Assembly (NCBI GenBank): GCA_017465625.1
Contig: JAFTVV010000037.1
Location: 62,001-126,000, forward strand
Length of the DNA: 64,000 nucleotides
Direction of reading: 5' to 3'
Source of the DNA: Oscillospiraceae bacterium
GTDB taxonomy: Bacteria > Bacillota > Clostridia > Oscillospirales > Oscillospiraceae
In this document: one piece after another, positions 17,901-24,881 of the stretch
Position numbering within the stretch: position 1 is the first letter of the stretch
Layout: the number at the start of each line of letters is the position of its first letter
Notes under the pieces: model-generated
Told to the model about the DNA's origin: nothing
What the model saw: the letters and a program-made list of their open reading frames with translations, nothing else
The model's database searches: none
Translations under genes and position numbers: made by a program

Positions 17901-18406
17901 CTCAGGACTACTTCAATTACAACGATGGCGACTACGCGAATGCCGGTATGACCGACACCGTAACCAACCCCATTCAGGCTGCTGAAATGGTACCCACCAC
18001 CGGTGAGACTGCCGGCATCGTACACTACGGTTCTACTCTGGTTTACCGTGACAGAGTTGCTGTCCGCGTATACTTCATGCTGACCGGTGATGCCGCAATC
18101 GATGCCTTCACCTTCACCGTCAACGGCGAAGCCGTGGAAGCTCAGGAGGGAAGCAACGGTCTGTACTACGTAGAGATCGCTGATATCGCTCCTCAGAATC
18201 TGGATGATGCAGTGACCGTGACTGTAAACGACGGCCTGACCGTGACCTACAGCGCTCTGAACTACATCTACCGTATGGTCAATAAGACCGAAGACAATGC
18301 TCTGAAAACCCTGCTGCAGCAGCTGTATGATTACTATATGGCCGCTGAGTATCTGGTTGAAAACGGTCCGGACGAATTCGAGACCGAGCCTGACGTTGTC
18401 GGATAA
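14933..18406 (+). CDS. Large secreted multidomain protein with Cys-rich repeats and paired OB-like domains
   Basis: 1157 residues. The signal peptide (1-25) ends ASAAE. Domains in order: a beta-rich module (about 27-155); a Cys-rich segment (CSHTYTEE, CADCG, CTVCG, CTGCG) of the type seen in the CHAP protein next door; a beta-trefoil-like module (about 255-400); another Cys-rich spacer (CTICG); a jelly-roll-like module (about 425-565); Cys-rich linkers; two tandem OB-like units (YALAPDASLEGTYTLTGVIS and YALEVNASLEGGNYTLTGVI, about 90 residues each); and a C-terminal all-beta domain after DNIGINFVMKLAE. No catalytic motif is evident, nor any LPxTG motif. A cell-surface or secreted adhesin or ligand-binding role is plausible. 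GGAGG lies 11 nt before the ATG. Third-position bias towards C and T suggests good expression. Confidence 0.8.
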   Translation: MKTTMKRIFSLLIVLVMVCGMLPVVASAAETATLTFDAAKANRTSFSTTKQVWAQNGITFTNDKGASSNDVADYGNPVRLYANSTITIAHPGMTKLVLKGSETKYLGGFAAGGNVSVSGTTITVTFTEATDSYTYKLSKQLRLNSIEVTYDDAAGGCSHTYTEEIAAVDATCTTVGNTAGVRCADCGLVLEGNEPVAALGHKNDEGVVTDPTCLEDGYTTYTCTVCGKSTKETIAATGHNYVDGTCTGCGIEQPTGLAGKYYIAAKRSTGNYMYMTNDLGSASTKRYQAIDSGVATLPESITAPVDAQVFELISVDGGYKIKAGDQYLGWTSGNSGALVDEASAITATIDSAADNTYNIHFTASDAERYLSLNSDAQYQYCAWYKSGQVMNLSLVPVAVAEEPECEHNFVEGICTICGATDPSEPEPEEVKIVFELGENGDASHVDGTSATEYTETVGDYTLNITGGTKMYTGAVDATGNGCIKLGTSSVVGGFSFVVPTDVEKVVICIAKYKAKTTKVNVNGTEHTLSASSDNGAYDEITVDTSSSKTVSVTTVSGGVRAMVNSITFICDKADHTCDWDEGTVTKKATCTTDGEKTYSCTVEGCTKTKVETIPATGHSYDEDGACTICGVTPAEVVDAAYALAPDASLEGTYTLTGVISAVNTAYNSTFQNVTVTINVIGVDGKPIQCYRMEGEGADQIGTGDTITVTGTLKNYNGTIEFDAGCTLDSWKDTGSDFVRPTTPEEIVNAAYALEVNASLEGGNYTLTGVISEVKNAYSAKYSDITVMMVVGDMTDKPIMCYQLKGDGVDEICVGDSITVTGTIKNYNGTVEFTPCTLDSYEIKNGHTIVVDAAVAPTYTATGLTAGEHCSVCNLVTVAQTEIPVLENPVETYNITLKDNIGINFVMKLAETDEVTVTVGGEAVDCAVVDGKLSINVAAAQMTDEIAIYVNGLPLAKTYSVRGYADEVLAGEYGANVKALVRAMLHYGAAAQDYFNYNDGDYANAGMTDTVTNPIQAAEMVPTTGETAGIVHYGSTLVYRDRVAVRVYFMLTGDAAIDAFTFTVNGEAVEAQEGSNGLYYVEIADIAPQNLDDAVTVTVNDGLTVTYSALNYIYRMVNKTEDNALKTLLQQLYDYYMAAEYLVENGPDEFETEPDVVG

Positions 18407-18421
18407 TACGCAAAACCAAAC

Positions 18422-18456
18422 AAAAAAGTGCTACCCACCCGGGTAGCACTTTTTTT
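18422..18456 (+). terminator. Rho-independent terminator of the large secreted protein gene
   Basis: A stem AAGTGCTACCC/GGGTAGCACTT with a 4-nt ACCC loop, preceded by an A-run and followed by seven T. Confidence 0.9.
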
Positions 18457-18650
18457 AATGCATAATGTAAAATGCATAATGCATAATTGCGCATCTAAAG
18501 AAGCAGTCATTGGGAAGAAAGAGCGCCAACGGCTCCCCTGCAGGGGAGGCTTTTTTTGAGGGTGCGTCCGAAGGAATTGTCATTGCGGGGGCGTTTACGA
18601 TAAGTGGCAATCCGTACCTTTGTATACGCACCCACCGATCGTAAAAATCC

Positions 18651-18772
18651 GTAGGGACACCCGTCCCCGGGTGTCCGCAAATATTATAATCCGTCGGCTC
18701 TGCCGACACCACAGCTTTCCACTTTCCACTTTCAACTTTCAACTAAAAACGGGACAAAGACCCGTCCCCTAC
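18651..18772. repeat. REP-type doublet enclosing a heptamer array
   Basis: GTAG-footed hairpins at 18651-18676 (stem GGACACCCG) and, inverted, 18750-18772 (foot CTAC on plus). Between them, 18716-18743 is four tandem heptamers, TTTCCAC twice then TTTCAAC twice. A similar (TTTCCGC)n stretch next to CCACAGC lies at 37114-37145, on the opposite strand, beside another REP doublet. The rest of 18457-18837 holds a half copy of the GTCATTGCG repeat (18579-18618) and a GGCTCCCC/GGGGAGGC hairpin followed by a T-run (18529-18557). No gene is seen there. Confidence 0.65.
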
Positions 18773-18837
18773 AAAAAGACATCAGCGCGGATACCGTCCG
18801 CTATATTTAATCCGTTTCCCTATATACATTGTTTGTC

Positions 18838-18866
18838 TTGATTTTATAAGGAACGATTGATATAAT
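18838..18866 (+). promoter_or_regulatory. mntP promoter
   Basis: TTGATT (18838-18843), a 17-bp spacer and a consensus TATAAT (18861-18866) leave a leader of only about 30 nt. There is no room for a yybP-ykoY manganese riboswitch. Confidence 0.75.
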
Positions 18867-18901
18867 ACTTTCGTTTAATACATACAGATCTGGAGGAAAA
18901 A

Positions 18902-19489
18902 ATGGGCTTTTTCGACTTATTTATATTGGCAGTTGGTCTTGCGATGGACGCTTTTGCGGTATCGATTTGCAAGGGCCTTTCTATGAAAAAGGCCACATTG
19001 CGTGAAGGTGGCATCTGCGGTGCGTGGTTTGGCGCGTTTCAGGCACTGATGCCGCTGATGGGCTTTTTCCTGTGCAAGCTTTTTGAGGATGCCATTCGCT
19101 CCTTCGACCACTGGGTAGCCTTTATTCTTTTGGGACTGATCGGTGCGAATATGCTCAAAGAAGCGCTGGAACACAAATGCTGTGACTGCGACGAAAAAAG
19201 CGGTGATCTCTCCGTTAAGACCATGCTGATTATGGCCGTTGCCACCAGCATCGATGCCCTTGCGGTGGGCATTTCTCCCCTGGGCACAGAGCCGGGAACC
19301 AACATTTTCCTTGCGGTGACGCTGATTGGCGTCATTACCTGCGGTCTGTGCGTGGCAGGTGTAAAAATCGGCAACCTCTTCGGCAGCCGCTACGAAAAGG
19401 GTGCCCGTCTGGCAGGAGGCATCATCCTGATCCTTTTGGGTACAAAAATTTTGGTGGAGCACCTGATGGAGCACGGAGCAGCGATATGA
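18902..19489 (+). CDS. mntP: Manganese efflux pump MntP
   Basis: 195 residues and six membrane helices in two homologous halves. The two halves carry GLAMDAFAVS (about residue 13-22) and ATSIDALAVG (about 110-119), whose Asp residues bind the cation in the MntP/YebN family. The length equals the family's usual 180-190. A CCDCDE segment in the central loop is Cys-rich and might add a metal site. Its usual manganese riboswitch is absent here. GGAGG lies 8 nt before the ATG. Its stop overlaps the start of the next gene (ATGA), so the VanZ-like protein is translationally coupled. Confidence 0.9.
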   Translation: MGFFDLFILAVGLAMDAFAVSICKGLSMKKATLREGGICGAWFGAFQALMPLMGFFLCKLFEDAIRSFDHWVAFILLGLIGANMLKEALEHKCCDCDEKSGDLSVKTMLIMAVATSIDALAVGISPLGTEPGTNIFLAVTLIGVITCGLCVAGVKIGNLFGSRYEKGARLAGGIILILLGTKILVEHLMEHGAAI

Positions 19490-19962
19490 TCAATAAAACA
19501 AAGGGCAGACTGATTTTTTGCATCACGCTTGTGGTGATGAATGTGGCTTTTATTTGGGCAAACTCCTTAATGAGTCAAAAAATGTCCTCGGCCTTCAGTC
19601 AACTCATTGGGCGCATCATCAGCTTGTTTTTGCCCGGTGAGGGGGCGGTTGCTTCCGGCACAGGGCACGGTATTTTGCGGAAAATTGCCCATGTGACAGA
19701 ATTTGCAACTTTGTCATTTTTATTAAGCTGGCTGTGCCGGATGCTTTTCGAGGAAAAATGGAAATACTTTGTACTGCCAATTGGCGTTGGCGTGGTGATT
19801 GCCAGCATTGACGAGCTGCTTCAGCGCCTGATCCCCGGTCGCGGACCTCGTGTGCGTGACGTGGGCATTGATACCATTGGACTTTGCCTGGGCGCTTGCG
19901 CAATGTGGGGACTGACTGCCCTGATACGTCGAAGAAAGGAAAAGAAGAATGAGCTGCATTAA
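19486..19962 (+). CDS. VanZ-like membrane protein
   Basis: 158 residues with four predicted membrane helices. VanZ-family motifs are ANSLMSQKMSS after helix 1, KIAHVTEFATLSFLLSW (helix 2, with the conserved KxxHxxEF), SIDELLQRLIPGRGPRVRDVGID (the ExxQ...RGxxxxD region), then the last helix. VanZ-type proteins are linked to teicoplanin resistance and envelope function, and the reaction is unknown. The start at 19486 overlaps the mntP stop by 4 bp, and a longer frame from 19348 lies within mntP. It overlaps the next gene by 14 bp. Confidence 0.85.
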   Translation: MINKTKGRLIFCITLVVMNVAFIWANSLMSQKMSSAFSQLIGRIISLFLPGEGAVASGTGHGILRKIAHVTEFATLSFLLSWLCRMLFEEKWKYFVLPIGVGVVIASIDELLQRLIPGRGPRVRDVGIDTIGLCLGACAMWGLTALIRRRKEKKNELH

Positions 19963-20482
19963 AACCCGGTCAGGCTTTATGTTTGACCCACTGCATCCCT
20001 GTGAGGAGCAGATTATCATTGAGGATATTGCCCACGCACTTTCCTTTTTGTGCCGTGCCAACGGGCATTTTAAAAGCTTTTATTCTGTCGGTCAGCACTG
20101 CATCAACTGCGCCCGGGAAGCATCTGCCCGAGGCTACTCCAAACGGGTACAGCTGGGATGCCTGCTCCACGACGGCAGTGAGGCCTATCTTTCCGATGTG
20201 ACCCGTCCCGTAAAGGAGGAGCTTCCCCGGTATCTGACCATCGAAAAGCCTCTGCAGGACGCAATCTGGAATAAGTGGCTGACGCCTGCACTGACGCAGG
20301 AGGAGATCGACCAAATTTTTGAGATTGACGATGCACTGCTTTATAATGAATTTGTGGCACTGATGGATACGGCCCTCATAGAACCTACACCGGTTCTGCA
20401 AGCACCTGCTCAGTTCCACTTTGTGGATTTTGAGACGACCAAACAGGAATATTTAAAGCTGTTTTGTCTTTTAACTGCATAA
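19949..20482 (+). CDS. HD-domain phosphohydrolase (YfbR-like)
   Basis: 177 residues. The HD core is visible: FYSVGQHCINCA (first His), LLHDGSEAYLSDVTRP (the HD pair, then Glu and Asp) and FEIDDALLYNEF (second Asp). HD enzymes of this size with a SDVTRPVK segment are usually nucleotidases or related phosphohydrolases acting on deoxynucleoside monophosphates. Specificity here is inferred. It overlaps the VanZ gene by 14 bp and closes the three-gene unit with mntP. Confidence 0.75.
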   Translation: MSCIKTRSGFMFDPLHPCEEQIIIEDIAHALSFLCRANGHFKSFYSVGQHCINCAREASARGYSKRVQLGCLLHDGSEAYLSDVTRPVKEELPRYLTIEKPLQDAIWNKWLTPALTQEEIDQIFEIDDALLYNEFVALMDTALIEPTPVLQAPAQFHFVDFETTKQEYLKLFCLLTA

Positions 20483-20601
20483 AAAAAGAACTAACCCTCG
20501 ACTGACGCTGCTGCCAATCGAGGGTTAGTTCATTGGAATATTGGGATCTCTCATAATTTCTTATGCCCTCCGTTCTCTCAGAAGCACTGTTGCTTCCTTG
20601 T
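20482..20601 (-). ncRNA. Candidate small RNA with its own promoter and terminator
   Basis: On the minus strand a promoter reads TTGCAA (20636-20631), a 17-bp spacer and TATCTT (20613-20608). A perfect 14-bp terminator stem, GAACTAACCCTCGA with its complement (20488-20501 and 20518-20531), is followed by seven T on this strand. The transcript would be about 120 nt. A second hairpin, GAAGC-AACAGT-GCTTC, lies near its 5' end. No open frame longer than ten codons is inside. It faces the HD gene, whose transcript may share the stem. I do not recognise an RNA family. Confidence 0.5.
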
Positions 20602-20684
20602 GTCTATAAGATACCATAGATCATCCTTTTTTGCAATTGACAGATCAGCTGAAATTCCGGAACAATTCTTGTGTGTTTTACCCA

Positions 20685-20795
20685 TAGACAGATGTACGCC
20701 TGCTGTGATATAATGAATCTGTTGGGCGGCTTTGCGCCGCTAAGACCCTAAACCGTCAATTGGTAATTGCTCGGTTTGGGGTCTTGTTTTTTGGG
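20685..20795 (+). ncRNA. Candidate short transcript or attenuator upstream of ktrB
   Basis: TAGACA (20685-20690), an 18-bp spacer and TATAAT (20709-20714) would start RNA near 20721. It has a small GGCG/CGCC hairpin, then a 14-bp terminator stem (AAGACCC...GGGTCTT, 20742-20755 with 20772-20785) followed by GTTTTTT. The loop holds its own CAATT/AATTG stem. The RNA would be about 75 nt. A separate promoter for ktrB lies immediately downstream, so this is either an independent small RNA or a terminated leader. Confidence 0.45.
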
Positions 20796-20809
20796 AAAAA
20801 TCATAGGAC

Positions 20810-20838
20810 TTGCAAATTGGGGTAAAGCTGTATATAAT
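20810..20838 (+). promoter_or_regulatory. ktrB promoter
   Basis: TTGCAA (20810-20815), a 17-bp spacer and TATAAT (20833-20838) lie 43 bp before the ktrB start codon. Confidence 0.75.
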
Positions 20839-20881
20839 ACCTTATATTATAGGCGGAGTATACAGGGAAGGAGCTGAGGGT

Positions 20882-22249
20882 ATGATGCTGAGGTCCGGGA
20901 AGAAAAGAATCAGAAGAAAATCGGTTAGTCCCACGCGGATTATAGCGGTTACTTTTGCCGCAATCATCCTGCTGGGCGCAGTGCTGCTGAGTCTCCCTGT
21001 GGCATCCCGAAGCGGCAAATCCTGTGGCTTCGTACCGGCACTGTTCACCTCCACCTCTGCCACCTGCGTAACCGGGCTGACCTTGTTCGATACCTGGAGC
21101 CAATGGTCCGGCTTTGGGCAGACGGTGCTGATTGTGCTGATCGAAATAGGCGGTTTAGGCTTTATGAGTGCCGCCTCTGTGGTAATTTTCCTGCTGCGGC
21201 AGAAGGTGGGCTTGCGTCAGCGGATGCTGATGGCCCAGTCGCTCAACGTAGACGATATGCAAAGCGTGGTCAAGCTGCAAAAATGGGTGATTTTTGGCAG
21301 TCTTTCCATTCAGGCAGTGGGCGCGCTGATTCTGTTTTTGCGGTTTTTGCCGGATTACGGTGTGGAAGTGGCGGCAAAATGGGGCGTTTTCCACGCCATT
21401 TCCGCATTTTGTAATGCCGGCTTTGATCTGTTTGGCTCTATTGCCCCGGGGCAGAGCGTTGCCCCCTTTAACGGGGATTGGGTGGTGTGCCTGACCTTGA
21501 TGGCGCTGATCATCTTAGGCGGTCTCGGCTTCCTCGTATGGGAAGAAGTGGTGCGACTGAAGCGGTTTAAAAAGTTTAGTGTCTATACAAAGCTGGTGCT
21601 GCTGACCTCGTTGGGACTGATTCTGTGCGGCACGGTGGTGATTCTTGCACTGGAGTGGAACAATCCCCAAACACTGGGCAATATGCCTGCGGATGAAAAG
21701 ATTCTAAACGGTCTGTTCCAGTCCGTCACGTTGCGTACTGCCGGATTTGCCTCCTTTGACCAGGGGGCATTGACGGAGGGGAGCAAGGCCGTTTCCATTG
21801 TGCTGATGCTGATCGGCGGCTCTTCCGGCTCAACGGCCGGTGGCTTAAAGACGGTGACCTTTGTGGTGATTATGCTGTTTTTGGCCACACGTCTGCGGGG
21901 GCGTTCCACCGTTACGGTGTTTAAAAGAAGCATTGCATCTTCCAAGATGCTGGATGCGATGACCCTGATTATTTCCGTGGTGAGTCTTGCAATGGTGGGT
22001 GCGATTGTGATTTGTGCCACCTCCGGTGTCAGCCTTGCAGATGCCCTTTTTGAGTGTGCCTCTGCACTGGGCACGGTGGGGATGACCACCGGTGTGACCA
22101 GTCAGCTGATTCTGCCGACCCAACTGATGATTATTTTGTTTATGTATTTTGGACGGGTGGGGATTTTAACGCTCAGTCTGGGCTTCCTGATGGGAAGCCG
22201 TACCGAGTCCCGTTACCAGTATGCCCACACCAATATCTTGATCGGATAG
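20882..22249 (+). CDS. ktrB: Potassium uptake protein, KtrB/TrkH family
   Basis: 455 residues with four M1-P-M2 repeats. The selectivity-loop sequences are visible: TSATCVTGLT, ISAFCNAGFDLFG, SVTLRTAGFASFD and SALGTVGMTTGV, each with the conserved Gly. GGSSGSTAGGLKT is the intramembrane gate-loop region typical of Ktr/Trk. GGAG lies 8 nt before the ATG at 20882. The frame from 20810 begins inside the promoter. KtrA follows 10 bp downstream, so the two make a Na+- or H+-coupled K+ uptake system, with KtrB in the membrane and KtrA as cytoplasmic gate regulator. The terminal YAHTNILIG end is usual for KtrB. Confidence 0.92.
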   Translation: MMLRSGKKRIRRKSVSPTRIIAVTFAAIILLGAVLLSLPVASRSGKSCGFVPALFTSTSATCVTGLTLFDTWSQWSGFGQTVLIVLIEIGGLGFMSAASVVIFLLRQKVGLRQRMLMAQSLNVDDMQSVVKLQKWVIFGSLSIQAVGALILFLRFLPDYGVEVAAKWGVFHAISAFCNAGFDLFGSIAPGQSVAPFNGDWVVCLTLMALIILGGLGFLVWEEVVRLKRFKKFSVYTKLVLLTSLGLILCGTVVILALEWNNPQTLGNMPADEKILNGLFQSVTLRTAGFASFDQGALTEGSKAVSIVLMLIGGSSGSTAGGLKTVTFVVIMLFLATRLRGRSTVTVFKRSIASSKMLDAMTLIISVVSLAMVGAIVICATSGVSLADALFECASALGTVGMTTGVTSQLILPTQLMIILFMYFGRVGILTLSLGFLMGSRTESRYQYAHTNILIG

Positions 22250-22259
22250 GAGATGCCTT

Positions 22260-22907
22260 ATGAAATCTTATATGTTAATCGGCTTAGGGCGTTTCGGCGC
22301 AGAGGTTGCCCGTCGCCTGTGCCAGCTGGGCTGTGAGGTGCTGGCGGTGGATACCAGTCAGGAGCTGGTGGATGCCATCAGCAGTGAGGTGACCCACGCG
22401 GTTGTGGCAGACGCCCGGGATAAAAATGTACTGAAGGCCTTGGGCGCGGCAGAATTTGACTGCGCCATTGTTGCTGTGGGCGGCAGCTTGGCAGACTCCG
22501 TGCTGGCAACGATGAATCTGAAGGAGCTGGGCGTGCCCAAGGTGGTATGCAAGGCTCACGACGAGACCCATAAGCAGGTACTTCTGAAATTGGGTGCGGA
22601 TCAGATTGTGATTCCCGAGCAGGAGCAGGCGTACCGTCTGGCACGCAGTCTTTCCAGTCGGAATGTGCTGGATTATATCGAACTTGCTGAGGATTACGGC
22701 ATCATCGACCTGCCTGTGCCCTCCGGTTGGGTGGGAAAAAATCTGCGGGATTTGAATGTCCGCGCCAAATTGGGCGTCAATATTCTGGCAGTGAAGAAGG
22801 AACAAAAAATCCGATTGTCTCCTGCGGCCGACTACGTCTTTGAACAAGGGGATGTCGTGGTGATTTTGGGGGACACGGCAGCACTGAAAGCGGTGCAAAA
22901 ATTATGA
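22260..22907 (+). CDS. ktrA: Ktr/Trk potassium uptake regulatory subunit (NAD/nucleotide-binding)
   Basis: 215 residues. An N-terminal RCK-N Rossmann domain begins YMLIGLGRFG (GxGxxG) with the ribose-binding acidic residue in LAVDTSQE. A C-terminal RCK-C (TrkA-C) domain covers about 135-215. The length is normal for KtrA, and nucleotides (ATP/ADP, c-di-AMP) are known ligands of the family. It overlaps the next gene by 4 bp. Confidence 0.92.
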   Translation: MKSYMLIGLGRFGAEVARRLCQLGCEVLAVDTSQELVDAISSEVTHAVVADARDKNVLKALGAAEFDCAIVAVGGSLADSVLATMNLKELGVPKVVCKAHDETHKQVLLKLGADQIVIPEQEQAYRLARSLSSRNVLDYIELAEDYGIIDLPVPSGWVGKNLRDLNVRAKLGVNILAVKKEQKIRLSPAADYVFEQGDVVVILGDTAALKAVQKL

Positions 22908-23653
22908 CAGAACGCAGAATTACATCCCGTCAGAATCCCATCTTGCAGCAGGTGCGCAAGCTGCTTTCCTCCCGTTCCGAGAGAGAGAAAACAGGGCGCT
23001 TTGTGGCAGACGGCACCAAGCTGCTGGCAGAAGCAGTGCAGTGGTGGGACGGGTTAGAGACGGTGATTCTGGCAGATGATGTGCAGGTGCAAGTGCCGGA
23101 GCAGACACAGATTATTCGTGTTCCTGCCGACGTGATGGCGTCGATTTCCCCGATGCAAACCCCTCAGGGTGCGCTGTTTGTATGCCGCTTGCCCTCTAAA
23201 AAGGCCTTTGCGCCTACCGCCGGAATGCTTTTGCTGGACGGTATTCAGGATCCGGGCAATATGGGCACGATTTTGCGCACTGCCGATGCCCTGAATGTGC
23301 CGGTGGCACTATTGGAGGGCTGTGTAGATCCCTACAGTCATAAGGTGGTACGCGCCTCTATGGGTGCGGTGTTCAGAACCGCTGTGGTACAGACCACTTG
23401 GCAAGAGGCACAGCAGGCTTGTAAGAGCAAAAATATTCCCATTGCGGTAACCGCCCTTTCTGCCAAATCGCAGGACATCCGCACAGCTTGTCTGAATCAA
23501 ATGGCAGTGGTCATCGGCAGCGAAGGACAGGGTGTGCGCAGTGAAATTTTACAGCAGGCGGATGCACAGCTGGTGATTCCTATGAACAGCCGCTGTGAAT
23601 CCTTAAATGCGGCAATCGCCGCCGCCATCGTGATGTGGCAAATGGGCAAATAA
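22904..23653 (+). CDS. TrmH/SpoU-family RNA 2'-O-methyltransferase
   Basis: 249 residues. An N-terminal RNA-binding subdomain (about 1-95, starting ITSRQNPILQQVRKLL) precedes the SPOUT knot. The three SpoU motifs are present: DPGNMGTILRTADA (motif 1), VVIGSEGQGV (motif 2) and MNSRCESLNAAIAAAIVMW (motif 3). Family members 2'-O-methylate rRNA or tRNA, and this architecture most often targets 23S rRNA (RlmB/TsnR-like). The exact nucleotide is not readable. It overlaps ktrA by 4 bp. Confidence 0.88.
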   Translation: MTERRITSRQNPILQQVRKLLSSRSEREKTGRFVADGTKLLAEAVQWWDGLETVILADDVQVQVPEQTQIIRVPADVMASISPMQTPQGALFVCRLPSKKAFAPTAGMLLLDGIQDPGNMGTILRTADALNVPVALLEGCVDPYSHKVVRASMGAVFRTAVVQTTWQEAQQACKSKNIPIAVTALSAKSQDIRTACLNQMAVVIGSEGQGVRSEILQQADAQLVIPMNSRCESLNAAIAAAIVMWQMGK

Positions 23654-23666
23654 AAGGAGAAAAGCG

Positions 23667-24863
23667 ATGCTGGTACATTGGATGTGGCTGCATTTATTGA
23701 AGAATTTAACACTGCGGCAGAAAAAAGCCCTCCTGCAGCGCTGTACAGATCCGGAGCAGCTTTATCAGGCAGATGAGAAGACGCTGAAGCGGATTGAGGG
23801 CATCTCTGCCCCAATGGTGGAGGCGCTGATGCAAAAGGATTTGCGTCCGGCACAGAAGATTTTGGATGACTGCACGGAAAAACACATCGGCATCCTGACG
23901 TATTACGACAGCGGCTATCCCGGAAAACTGCGCAGTATTCATCATCCGCCGCTCATTCTGTTTTATAAAGGTACACTGCCGGACTGGGGTGGTCGTCCTG
24001 CTATTGGCGTGGTCGGCACACGGAAGGCAACACCCTACGGTCTGCGTATTTCACGCAATATGGGATATCAAATTGCAGGTGCCGGGGCGCTGGTGGTATC
24101 CGGCGGTGCGGCAGGTATAGACGCGGAGGCGTTATATGGCGCACTGCAGGCAGGCAAGCCTGCTGTGGCGGTACTGGGCTGCGGTGTGGATGTGGTTTAT
24201 CCTGCCGCAAACAGAGACCTTTTTGAAAAACTGGAACAGTGCGGCTGTATCCTCTCTGAATATATCCCCGGAACCCGTCCCGATCGCTGGCGTTTCCCGG
24301 AACGCAACCGCATCATCAGCGGTATTTCCAGCGGCATTTTGGTGGTGGAAGCACCGGAACGCAGCGGCGCATTGAATACCGCCCATCACGCAAAAGAGCA
24401 GGGCAGAGATGTGTTCGTGGTCACCGGCAATATTGATAATCCTCTTTGCACCGGCAGCAATGCGCTGCTGGACGAAGGTGCAGTTTCGGTGCGGTCCGGC
24501 TGGCAGCTGGTGGAGTCATACGAAAGTCTTTATCCCGGTGTTCTGCACCGATTTGAAGAACAGATTGCACAGCAGGCAGAGCCTGCTGCACCCATACAGC
24601 GCCCTGCACCAAAGGCAAAGCCCACCAAAAAACCCATTGACAATCGGAAAAAATCCAATTATAGTGTCTTAGACCGTGAAAACAAATCCTACACACCGGA
24701 GGAGCAGGCCATTCTTGCCTGCCTGAAAAGCACGCCTTGTCCTGTGGACGAGGTGATTGCCGCGACGGGCCTTCCTGCCCAACGGGTGCTTTCTCTGCTG
24801 ACCATGCTCACCTTAAAAGGGGCGGTGCAGAATCATCCGGGTAAGTGTGTTTCGATCAAATAA
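23667..24863 (+). CDS. dprA: DNA-processing protein DprA
   Basis: 398 residues. There is an N-terminal helix-hairpin-like domain (about 1-70), the extended Rossmann fold with GVVGTRKATPYG and SGGAAGIDAEA, the phosphate-binding AVLGCGVDVVYP and FPERNRIISG, and a C-terminal winged helix (about 330-398) after a KPTKKP linker. DprA loads RecA onto single-stranded DNA entering in transformation. It lies directly upstream of topA, a common Firmicutes order. AAAGGAG lies 8 nt before the ATG. Confidence 0.93.
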   Translation: MLVHWMWLHLLKNLTLRQKKALLQRCTDPEQLYQADEKTLKRIEGISAPMVEALMQKDLRPAQKILDDCTEKHIGILTYYDSGYPGKLRSIHHPPLILFYKGTLPDWGGRPAIGVVGTRKATPYGLRISRNMGYQIAGAGALVVSGGAAGIDAEALYGALQAGKPAVAVLGCGVDVVYPAANRDLFEKLEQCGCILSEYIPGTRPDRWRFPERNRIISGISSGILVVEAPERSGALNTAHHAKEQGRDVFVVTGNIDNPLCTGSNALLDEGAVSVRSGWQLVESYESLYPGVLHRFEEQIAQQAEPAAPIQRPAPKAKPTKKPIDNRKKSNYSVLDRENKSYTPEEQAILACLKSTPCPVDEVIAATGLPAQRVLSLLTMLTLKGAVQNHPGKCVSIK

Positions 24864-24881
24864 TCTATTGCGGAGGAAAAA

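Noticed and set aside
14807..18025. 1072-codon open frame on the minus strand, antisense to the large secreted protein
   Set aside because: No ribosome site, no domain pattern, and low-complexity composition. It arises because the plus-strand gene rarely uses TTA, CTA or TCA codons. The plus frame has a signal peptide, domains and a terminator.
18800..18901. yybP-ykoY manganese riboswitch before mntP
   Set aside because: The promoter at 18838-18866 leaves only about 30 nt of leader, with none of the conserved loop bases.
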